A stretch of DNA of 45,364 nt from a virus: positions 1-45,364 of the IMG/VR virus record IMGVR_UViG_3300026097_000039, one strand, 5' to 3'. Below the pieces are notes generated by a model, which saw nothing but the letters and a program-made list of their open reading frames with translations, searched no databases and was not told where the DNA came from. This document shows, piece by piece, positions 39,550 to 45,364 of this stretch (the first letter of the stretch is position 1; each line of letters opens with the position of its first letter). A program made the position numbers and the translations under genes.

Positions 39550-40214
39550 TGAATTTTACATCAGTGGGCATTCAAAGATCTGGTACAAACTACGTGCAAA
39601 GCTTTTTCGAAAAGCAAGGATTTAAACACATAAGCAAGAGTCCTGGGAATTTGTTTGATCTTCCGTTCTATGCATGGAAACATTGGACCGATCCGCAGAG
39701 ATTTGTCAAAGATGTAGGACACAAACACTTGACAATAGTAGTATCAAAGCATCCATTAAAGTGGCTGGAAAGCATACTTCGCAATCCTGCAGATATAAGT
39801 TTTATGTATCCTGCTGTTCAGTATGGTGCAAATCGAGTGCATTGCCCGCACGGCTGGAGACTGCAACGTTTTAGTCATTTGAGTGTGGACTCGCTGTTGA
39901 ATCACTACAATACCTTTTACAGTAACTGGCACAACACCCAATTGTTTAACAATTTTTACACTGTGAGATATGAAGATATGCTGGATATAGATTTTGTTAA
40001 CGAGTTTGTAGAAGGCGTGTGCTACGACCACAATCACCCATTTACAAAGTTGCACGCCAAACCCAAAGATGTATCTATGAGTGCCGGAGGAAGGTCAGAA
40101 GAATATTTGCAAACCTACAAAAGTATAGAGCATAACTTGCCAGAAAAATTTGTAGATGTGGCAAAAAGCAAACTGAGTACTAGCTTGCTTGAGAAACTTG
40201 GTTATACTCTGTGA
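39549..40214 (+). CDS. Sulfotransferase-like protein
   Basis: A 221-residue protein with GIQRSGTNYVQSFF near 7-20, which matches the PAPS 5'-phosphosulfate loop, and VVSKHPLKWLESILR near 63-77, which matches the 3'-phosphate-binding segment. RYEDM near 140 is the usual third motif. It should transfer sulfate from PAPS to a sugar or other acceptor. The APS-kinase-like gene at 22641 could supply PAPS. Its 3' end overlaps the convergent peptidase gene by 35 bp. Confidence 0.83.
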   Translation: MNFTSVGIQRSGTNYVQSFFEKQGFKHISKSPGNLFDLPFYAWKHWTDPQRFVKDVGHKHLTIVVSKHPLKWLESILRNPADISFMYPAVQYGANRVHCPHGWRLQRFSHLSVDSLLNHYNTFYSNWHNTQLFNNFYTVRYEDMLDIDFVNEFVEGVCYDHNHPFTKLHAKPKDVSMSAGGRSEEYLQTYKSIEHNLPEKFVDVAKSKLSTSLLEKLGYTL

Positions 40215-40614
40215 GCAATTCTTCTTGCAAGCGATAGGCTTCTTCTTCCCATGGCAATGCCATGTAATCTTCCACTGTGCTGTATAGACTGATGTACTCT
40301 TGTCCTTTCCAACTCTTGCAAGTGAGGTCAATATCTTTTAGCTCGTTTCTTGCATGTTGTTTTACATGCACCATTTCGTGGGCTATTGCACTGACAAAAT
40401 CATCGTGCGACAGTCTGCTGTCTATTTCCAGTTCAAATTCTCTATTGGTTCTAGCCAGACAATAACCATCTGCACCTTCCATGTCTGTGCTGAGCACTAT
40501 ACAAACATCAAGTGTGCGCACTCTTGGCATTAGTTTTACTATACAAAAGTTTGCTACATCTTCTGCCAGTTTTCTTTTTTTCTTAGTACTTCCCCAGGCG
40601 CTTACCAAGTTCAT
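40180..40614 (-). CDS. SprT-like zinc metallopeptidase
   Basis: A 144-residue protein from the ATG at 40614 (GGAG six bases upstream). HEMVHVKQH near 79-87 is an HExxH zinc site; WEEEAYR near 130 may supply the third ligand Glu. The small size and IVLSTDMEGADGYC segment fit SprT/minigluzincin-type peptidases. Early promoter upstream, so it may act on host proteins or DNA-protein crosslinks; substrate unknown. Confidence 0.78.
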   Translation of the reverse strand: MNLVSAWGSTKKKRKLAEDVANFCIVKLMPRVRTLDVCIVLSTDMEGADGYCLARTNREFELEIDSRLSHDDFVSAIAHEMVHVKQHARNELKDIDLTCKSWKGQEYISLYSTVEDYMALPWEEEAYRLQEELLTEYNQVSQAS

Positions 40615-40640
40615 CTGTGTCTCCAACAACCTATGCTGCT

Positions 40641-40668
40641 ATAATAACACATTGTGCTGAATTGTCAA
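40641..40668 (-). promoter_or_regulatory. Sigma70-type early promoter
   Basis: TTGACA (40663-40668), 16-bp spacer, TATTAT (40641-40646). The -35 overlaps the stop of the radical SAM gene. Confidence 0.82.
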
Positions 40669-41867
40669 GGCACTTGTTTGTAAAAGTCTACTCTTTTTAA
40701 GTAGTAATTTTTGTCTTCAGCATTTATATATTTAAAAAGTTTATTAAGACTACAAGTTTCTTGCTTAACCAAAACATCCCACTTGGCAGTAAAATCTAAA
40801 TAACCTAACCATGCATCTTTGTTGTTTGAAGTTTTTATGCTTTCTCTTAAACCTACTAATACATCGCGAAATCTTTCTGTGTTTGGTTGTTTTAAAAAAC
40901 CGTGGTTTATAGCTTTGTCGAGCGTGTCAAATATTAGATCTTGTAGATAGACTGGAACATTTTCAGGCATCAATTCAGTAGGTTGATATAAGTGCCAACT
41001 AAACATAGAAAATCTACGCTGGTCTATTGTTAGAGTAAATTTTTGCCAAAAGTTTATTATATCAGGAAGATACAAAATATTATTTAGACTAACAACTGGT
41101 GCAACTGCTAAATTAATGTCAAAATTATAATTTAAATATGGTTTTATAACCTCAAGATGTTTTTCAATTTTTGTAAACTTTCCTGGAAATCTTACCAGTG
41201 AGTAATTATCGTCCACGCTATCTATGCTTGCGATTATTTCTGTTCTTGCAAATTTGGTGCATTTATTTAGAAAATCATTGTTAATTTTGCTGTAAAAACT
41301 TGTGGTTATACGAAGTGTGATGAACTTTGCAATATTTTTTGATATACACCAATCTAAAAGTTTATAAAAACCAGGAGCCAGCAATGGTTCGCCGCCAATA
41401 GGATGAATTATAATTTCTTTGTCTGTGAATACTTTGTGTTCTATGTAATTAAGTATTTTATTCCACGTATCTGAATCTTCTGTTATGTCTGTAGAAATAG
41501 ATTCATACTGAGGAACAGTGCTAGTAATTTTTTGATATGTGCTACTATCGTTAGGATTGCAAAATCTGCAAGCTAAATTGCACAAATTGCTAAACTTTAT
41601 ACCTATTTCGAACACAGGCTTGTGGTCAAAAGATTGTAAACTTAGTCTTTCTGATATTGCTCCGGCTAGTTCTTCTTTTTTGCACAAATTGCACTCTTTG
41701 GGAAATATACCTTTGTCTAACGTGCTGGATATTTTTTGAATAAATTCAAAATCCAAGTGACCAGAATTGTTATTATCTAGATTACAACAAACAGTAAGTT
41801 TAGTATCTTTGCCAGAATTTCTAAAGTTTATCCTAGCGTGCGGAGCTCCGCAAAAATATTTTGACAA
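40665..41867 (-). CDS. Radical SAM protein, second copy
   Basis: A 400-residue protein. CxxxCxxC at about Cys96, 100 and 103 (SNLCNLACRFCNP), then HPIGGEPLL (GGE motif). Cys pairs at the N-terminus (VCCN, CNLC) parallel those in the gene at 6686. The start is TTG at 41867: GGAAG stands at the right distance and no ATG is available. Late promoter upstream. Substrate unknown. Confidence 0.83.
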   Translation of the reverse strand: MSKYFCGAPHARINFRNSGKDTKLTVCCNLDNNNSGHLDFEFIQKISSTLDKGIFPKECNLCKKEELAGAISERLSLQSFDHKPVFEIGIKFSNLCNLACRFCNPNDSSTYQKITSTVPQYESISTDITEDSDTWNKILNYIEHKVFTDKEIIIHPIGGEPLLAPGFYKLLDWCISKNIAKFITLRITTSFYSKINNDFLNKCTKFARTEIIASIDSVDDNYSLVRFPGKFTKIEKHLEVIKPYLNYNFDINLAVAPVVSLNNILYLPDIINFWQKFTLTIDQRRFSMFSWHLYQPTELMPENVPVYLQDLIFDTLDKAINHGFLKQPNTERFRDVLVGLRESIKTSNNKDAWLGYLDFTAKWDVLVKQETCSLNKLFKYINAEDKNYYLKRVDFYKQVP

Positions 41868-41888
41868 AATATCTTCCTAGTTTGAAAA

Positions 41889-41896
41889 TATTTACC
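41889..41896 (-). promoter_or_regulatory. Late promoter GGTAAATA
   Basis: GGTAAATA about 22 bases before the TTG start at 41867. It lies just past the stop of the upstream gene. Confidence 0.6.
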
Positions 41897-41913
41897 TATT
41901 AAACAACAAAAAG

Positions 41914-42621
41914 TTAACTCCACAAACAGGTGTAATATTTGCCAAACAATCTGAATCCGTTTTGTTTGCGATTCTGATACACTTCCCAGCCTGCTTTGTC
42001 AAAGTGACTGGTGTCATCGGGTCCACGATCCATACGGAAGTATTTGGCATCTTTCTCGGCGACTTCATTGCCTGCTTCGTCGACAGGCACACTTATAAAG
42101 TCAATGTTGCCAGTATGGAACCGGCCTTCTGCTTCGTCATAATCTTTTGTGTGTTCTGAGAATGCCCAGATCATTTCGTCTAGCACATAATTCCAGCGAG
42201 CAAAGAAGTTTGGATCTGTTTCTCCGTTGACCATATATTTTTCTTCATACCAACCATGTGGCATACGCAGTTCAAACGGAACGTCTTCGCTGTCTACGTT
42301 AGGAGCACCCTGCTTGCTCCGTTTTAAATCTACCAGCATCGGCAACACAATATGTGCCAGTGTGTCGTCAGCATTCCAAGTATCCCAAGGATCAAGTTTC
42401 ACACTCACACGACGACGCTCCTGCCATGCCATATACCGTTCAGCCAACCATACGTGACCTCGACCTAGCCAAGTGTCCGCATACCACTCTCCGGCATTGT
42501 GAACCCACTCTGGACTATCTGGCAATCCGTATTCGTCTTTGGTCTTTGCCCAGAAGAAGATCTTTTCCATCAACTGATGTGGCCAAAACCAAGTTGGATA
42601 TTTTTTAATTTTTACTTGCAT
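41914..42621 (-). CDS. Conserved T4-like phage protein, unknown function
   Basis: A 235-residue, Trp-rich protein (YPTWFWPHQLMEKIFFWAKT, DTWLGRGHVWLAERYM, ENWYGxxx-like RMPHGWYEEKY). I recognise it as a marine T4-like family without a known role. The many Trp and acidic residues suggest a protein-interaction role. It overlaps the upstream small gene by 17 bp. Confidence 0.7.
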   Translation of the reverse strand: MQVKIKKYPTWFWPHQLMEKIFFWAKTKDEYGLPDSPEWVHNAGEWYADTWLGRGHVWLAERYMAWQERRRVSVKLDPWDTWNADDTLAHIVLPMLVDLKRSKQGAPNVDSEDVPFELRMPHGWYEEKYMVNGETDPNFFARWNYVLDEMIWAFSEHTKDYDEAEGRFHTGNIDFISVPVDEAGNEVAEKDAKYFRMDRGPDDTSHFDKAGWEVYQNRKQNGFRLFGKYYTCLWS

Positions 42622-42871
42622 GGTATTCTTCCTCTACATCTGCTAAGAACTCTTGTATATATCCATATGCTTCTTGGGCTTCGTCTTCGGTGACATCTGT
42701 GTAATTGTTTAGCACATCTGCCACACTCCATGTTTTTAATGTCTCGTACAGCCAGTCTTTGGTTTGGCCAATGCTGTACCACAGGCTCAACACCTGTTCA
42801 TCACGGCTTGTGCCACTGTTGCTGCTCCAGAAACTATACCAAGCACTGTTGCCCCATCGACTATAGCTCAT
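42605..42871 (-). CDS. Conserved small phage protein (88 aa)
   Basis: Begins MSYSRWGNSAWYSFWSSNSG, a recognisable N-terminus in marine T4-like phages, followed by an acidic helical C-terminus (TEDEAQEAYGYIQEFLADVE). Function unknown. Overlaps the downstream gene and abuts the upstream one by one base. Confidence 0.7.
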   Translation of the reverse strand: MSYSRWGNSAWYSFWSSNSGTSRDEQVLSLWYSIGQTKDWLYETLKTWSVADVLNNYTDVTEDEAQEAYGYIQEFLADVEEEYHASKN

Positions 42872-43155
42872 TATGCTTTCTTTTTGTTTTTTCGAGCATT
42901 GCTGGTCAAATCGCCACCTTTGACGCTGTCACTCATTGAGTTTTGATATCCACGTTCCAAACTACGCAGTGTGGTTTTGTCTGTATCACTGCTGTGCACA
43001 ATAGCATCATACATGGCTCTAAGCTCGGCTTCTTTTTGTTCATTGTGTCTTTTGCCCATTTGAGCCAGCACAATTTCAAACATCTTGTATTTTTCTCTGG
43101 TGGTTAGCCCGCCAAGAATTCGATCTGCTTCATTCTTTAGATTCTTTACGCTCAC
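42871..43155 (-). CDS. Basic helical protein, GTG start (94 aa)
   Basis: I place the start at GTG 43155 because AGGAGG lies eight bases upstream; an ATG at 43197 lies inside the overlapping upstream gene with no ribosome site. It carries VKNLKNEADRILGGLTTRE and a Lys-rich end (NARKNKKKA). Likely nucleic-acid or protein binding; no family recognised. Confidence 0.65.
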   Translation of the reverse strand: MSVKNLKNEADRILGGLTTREKYKMFEIVLAQMGKRHNEQKEAELRAMYDAIVHSSDTDKTTLRSLERGYQNSMSDSVKGGDLTSNARKNKKKA

Positions 43156-43375
43156 GGAATTCCTCCTCAAAGAGCACTGCATCATTGTAATGCTCAAAAT
43201 GATACAAGTTTGTGTACATCAAATGATACTTTACAAAATGATACTCAAATTGTTCACAGTGTGATTTACACCATTGTATGCAAGCCAAGTGCAAGTCGCT
43301 GTGAACTTCTACAGTATAACCCGGCAACCAACTGCGTTTGTGTTCGTGCGTTTGTTGTGGAGTCATACTGGCCAT
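43130..43375 (-). CDS. Early hypothetical protein (81 aa)
   Basis: His/Tyr-rich, with PGYTVEVHSDLHLACIQWC, EYHFVKYHLMYTNLYHFEH and a charged C-terminus. It starts at 43375, eight bases after a perfect sigma70 -10, so the message would be leaderless; an in-frame ATG at 43366 is an alternative. Possibly metal-binding from its His/Cys content. No family recognised. Confidence 0.62.
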   Translation of the reverse strand: MASMTPQQTHEHKRSWLPGYTVEVHSDLHLACIQWCKSHCEQFEYHFVKYHLMYTNLYHFEHYNDAVLFEEEFRERKESKE

Positions 43376-43383
43376 ACTCTAGT

Positions 43384-43411
43384 ATTATACGCTATTGTTT
43401 GGTTTTGTCAA
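43384..43411 (-). promoter_or_regulatory. Sigma70-type promoter, perfect consensus
   Basis: TTGACA (43406-43411), 16-bp spacer, TATAAT (43384-43389). The -35 lies in the last codons of the 40-aa gene, and eight bases separate the -10 from the ATG at 43375. Confidence 0.88.
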
Positions 43412-43514
43412 CCGGAGGATTGGATTTTGAGAAAATTTTTTCCCAATTTTGTTGATATTTCTGTGTGTTGGCGTTTTTTCTAGGAGCCGAGCCTTTACCG
43501 TTCTGTGGATTCAT
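43392..43514 (-). CDS. Small conserved phage protein (40 aa)
   Basis: Starts MNPQNGKGSAPRKNANTQKY. This N-terminus is a recognisable small ORF type in T4-like and other marine phages. It follows sdhB by five bases, so the two share a transcript. Function unknown. Confidence 0.68.
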   Translation of the reverse strand: MNPQNGKGSAPRKNANTQKYQQNWEKIFSKSNPPVDKTKQ

Positions 43515-43519
43515 ATATT

Positions 43520-44227
43520 TTATGTTGCTCTTGATAATAGCATATCGCGAATATGCCCAATGGCCTTTGTAGGATTTAAACCTTTAGGACACACGCTCAC
43601 ACAGTTCATAATGCCGCGGCAACGAAATACTGAGAACGGATCATCCAGTTCGCTCAGGCGTTCTTCTGTGGCCGTGTCTCTAGTGTCTGCGATAAAACGA
43701 TATGCGGCAAGTGCAGCCTGTGGGCCCAAAAACTTGTCAGGATTCCACCAGAAACTTGGACAGGCTGTGCTACAGCAGGCACACATAATACATTCATACA
43801 TACCATCTAGTTTTGCACGATCTTCTGGTGATTGCAGTCGTTCTTGATTGGGTGTGGCAGTGTCGTTTTTGAGATAAGGTGCCACACGCTGATACTGTTT
43901 GTAGAAAATAGTCATGTCCACAACCAAGTCACGAATCACAGGCAGACCGGGCAAGGGACGGATTACTAGTTTTTTGCCGGGCTTTACAACTTCTGACACC
44001 GGTGTAATACAGGCCAGTCCGTTTTTACCATTCATGTTTACACCGTCAGAACCACAAACACCCTCCCTGCAACTTCTACGGAAGGTAAGGGTTTGGTCCT
44101 GTTCTTTTGCTCGGATCATAACATCCAACACCATTAGATCCCGATCGGTGGGAACATCCACTTCAACATCCTGCATCCAAGGTGCTGAATCTGTTTCTGG
44201 ATTGTATCTATAAACACTGACCTGCAT
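43520..44227 (-). CDS. sdhB: Succinate dehydrogenase iron-sulfur subunit
   Basis: A 235-residue, full-length SdhB. The [2Fe-2S] motif FRRSCREGVCGSDG and NGKNGLACIT near 50-76, then CIMCACCSTACP near 147-158 and CRGIMNCVSVCPKGLNP near 203-219 for the [4Fe-4S] and [3Fe-4S] clusters. It transfers electrons from SdhA to quinone in the inner membrane. The SDGVNMNGKNGLACIT variant is the gamma/betaproteobacterial type. No sdhA, sdhC or sdhD is seen here. A TATAAATA late promoter precedes it and a phage-type small gene follows, so it belongs to the phage. A rare auxiliary gene. Confidence 0.94.
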   Translation of the reverse strand: MQVSVYRYNPETDSAPWMQDVEVDVPTDRDLMVLDVMIRAKEQDQTLTFRRSCREGVCGSDGVNMNGKNGLACITPVSEVVKPGKKLVIRPLPGLPVIRDLVVDMTIFYKQYQRVAPYLKNDTATPNQERLQSPEDRAKLDGMYECIMCACCSTACPSFWWNPDKFLGPQAALAAYRFIADTRDTATEERLSELDDPFSVFRCRGIMNCVSVCPKGLNPTKAIGHIRDMLLSRAT

Positions 44228-44245
44228 TATCTGCTCCTTTTTAGA

Positions 44246-44253
44246 TATTTATA
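44246..44253 (-). promoter_or_regulatory. Late promoter TATAAATA (full consensus) for sdhB
   Basis: TATAAATA about 19 bases before the sdhB ATG, over the dadA stop, with AAGGAG in the leader. It shows that sdhB is expressed from a phage late promoter. Confidence 0.85.
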
Positions 44254-45364
44254 GTTGTCCTACAATCTGTTTTGCTGTGTATGCACTCAGCGTCCAACCA
44301 AGATGCCCGTGTCCTGTGTTATAGTATAGATTATTAAACTTAGCACTCTGTCGGGCAATGGGCATCATGTTTGGAGTCATAGGACGCAGTCCTGCCCAAG
44401 GTTCAACATGCTCCATGTTTATGCCTGGCAACATTTTCTCTGCCCAGTTTTTAAGTGGGCGTATCCTTGATTGCTTGATGTCTCTGTTATAGCCGGTAAA
44501 CTCTGCCGTGCCTGCTATCCTCAATCTGTTTTCACCTAATCTGGCTGTGACTACTTTTGCAGTGTCGTCCAGAAGACTTGCCCATGGTGCAACTTCGGGA
44601 TCATGTATGGTGATACTGTATCCTTTTACAGGATAGATAGGCAGTGTTTCGCCAATCTGTCTGCTTAGATCTCGACTTTCGACACCCGCACAGAGAAACA
44701 CAGGTCCTGTTTCGCCCGTCACATATTGATGTAGATTGTAGATTTTATTATGTTCAAATGTGACGTCGCGGTTTTTTTCTAACCAACGCATAAGATTCAC
44801 ACTAAACTTGTGTATGTCTCCTGTATAGTCTTGTGTATTATAGAAACCACCTATGATCTCAGGATTGTTCAGTGCGGGCTCTATGTCTTTTACTTCGTCT
44901 GCGGTGACTTCCCATCTTTCTAATCCTGCCTGTAGATATAGGAGATTTGTTTGCCTTGCGCTTGCCAGTTCTTTAGGATCTGTATAAACATGCAAGATGC
45001 CTTTTTCTACTCTATCGAACTGAATACCTGTGACGTCCGCAATCTGTCTGTATAGGTCATGTGCCTCCAATGCCATTTCGCAAGTAGCACGAGTATTTGC
45101 TTCTCGCTGAGGAATAGCCATCATGAACTTCATAAACCAACCATATTTGTGTAGGCTGGGTGTGGGATCTATTTTGAGAGGAGCATCTTTTTTGAACAAC
45201 CATTTTGCTCCTTTTGCAACATTGTGCCAACTGTTCCAGGTTTCGGCATTGCTGGCACTTAACTGCCCGCCATTTGCATATGAAGTTGCCATGGCAGGAT
45301 ATGCCCTTTGTTCTATTACACGCACACTGTATCCTGCTTGAGCAAGATAGTATGCGGTTGTGAC
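44249..45364 (-). CDS. dadA: D-amino acid dehydrogenase, 5' end outside window
   Basis: 372 residues visible, running off the right edge. The frame begins VTTAYYLAQAGYSVRVIEQR, the end of the FAD-binding Rossmann motif, so the start is only ~10 residues beyond. Then SYANGGQLSASNAETWNSW (flavin/substrate loop) and the C-terminal GLRPMTPNMMPIARQS and TGHGHLGWTLS that are conserved in DadA. It oxidises D-amino acids such as D-alanine, passing electrons to quinone. Located next to sdhB, whose electrons also go to quinone. Confidence 0.9.
   Translation of the reverse strand, partial: VTTAYYLAQAGYSVRVIEQRAYPAMATSYANGGQLSASNAETWNSWHNVAKGAKWLFKKDAPLKIDPTPSLHKYGWFMKFMMAIPQREANTRATCEMALEAHDLYRQIADVTGIQFDRVEKGILHVYTDPKELASARQTNLLYLQAGLERWEVTADEVKDIEPALNNPEIIGGFYNTQDYTGDIHKFSVNLMRWLEKNRDVTFEHNKIYNLHQYVTGETGPVFLCAGVESRDLSRQIGETLPIYPVKGYSITIHDPEVAPWASLLDDTAKVVTARLGENRLRIAGTAEFTGYNRDIKQSRIRPLKNWAEKMLPGINMEHVEPWAGLRPMTPNMMPIARQSAKFNNLYYNTGHGHLGWTLSAYTAKQIVGQL

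Noticed and set aside
43520-45364. Host contamination or chimeric contig as the source of sdhB and dadA
   Set aside because: A full-consensus phage late promoter lies between the two genes and a typical phage mini-gene follows sdhB by five bases, with the same compact style. Not fully excluded without reads.
1-45364. tRNA genes and CRISPR arrays
   Set aside because: No T-arm-like GGTTCRAATCC with matching cloverleaf arms and no spaced direct repeats were noticed by eye.

Overview
This window is a stretch of a T4-like (straboviral/cyanophage-type) myovirus genome, AT-rich and very tightly packed. Its best anchors are a gp44 clamp-loader ATPase, a DsbA-like dsDNA-binding protein, a MazG-like pyrophosphatase, PhoH, a GroES-like co-chaperonin and many T4-type late promoter elements (NNTAAATA). 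Many of the unnamed genes look, from memory, like families shared by marine T4-like phages of cyanobacteria and SAR11-type bacteria. There are no photosynthesis genes. The succinate dehydrogenase subunit at the right end has a gamma/betaproteobacterial sequence type, so a heterotrophic marine proteobacterium is the likeliest host; this is inference. No tRNA, rRNA or CRISPR was seen. Almost every gene is on the minus strand; the four plus-strand genes (radical SAM, phoH, HNH endonuclease, sulfotransferase) are all accessory.

Layout: 1-5.5 kb holds small membrane proteins, dsbA, a nuclease-like protein, a class 3 lipase and several Cys/Lys-rich small proteins. 5.5-14 kb has two related putative glycosyltransferases, a radical SAM enzyme, a 799-aa double-GNAT protein, an HxGH nucleotidyltransferase and a small structural protein. 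14-18.3 kb is a proteostasis operon (dnaJ, def, clpA) behind a sigma70-type promoter. 18.3-20.3 kb is a lysis cassette (membrane proteins, M15 endolysin, nested i-/o-spanins). 20.3-23.1 kb carries an HxGH nucleotidyltransferase, a GIY-YIG homing endonuclease, DUF2061 and an APS-kinase-like gene. 23.2-27.4 kb has phoH, a bidirectional terminator, a 715-aa FG-GAP/DUF4214 protein with a HAD phosphatase, and a frameshifted HNH endonuclease. 27.4-35 kb is early/replication: ParB-like plus HNH-like pair, gp44, GroES-like, a DnaE fragment, mazG. 35.1-38.8 kb is virion fibre/adhesin genes. 38.8-43.5 kb has translation factor IF-1, sulfotransferase, SprT-like peptidase, a second radical SAM and small conserved genes. 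43.5-45.4 kb encodes a full sdhB and a partial dadA.

Three themes stand out. (1) The phage carries its own protein-synthesis and protein-quality tools: IF-1, peptide deformylase, DnaJ, ClpA, GroES-like. (2) Seven or eight otherwise unrelated proteins begin with a similar 8-9 residue leader ending in a hydrophobic-x-Glu site, as in T4 capsid-targeting sequences cut by the prohead protease, suggesting a set of proteins packaged in the head and injected. (3) Late promoter elements sit exactly five bases before several start codons, predicting leaderless late mRNAs. A PAPS-type sulfation pair (APS kinase, sulfotransferase) and respiratory genes (sdhB, dadA) are probable auxiliary metabolic genes.
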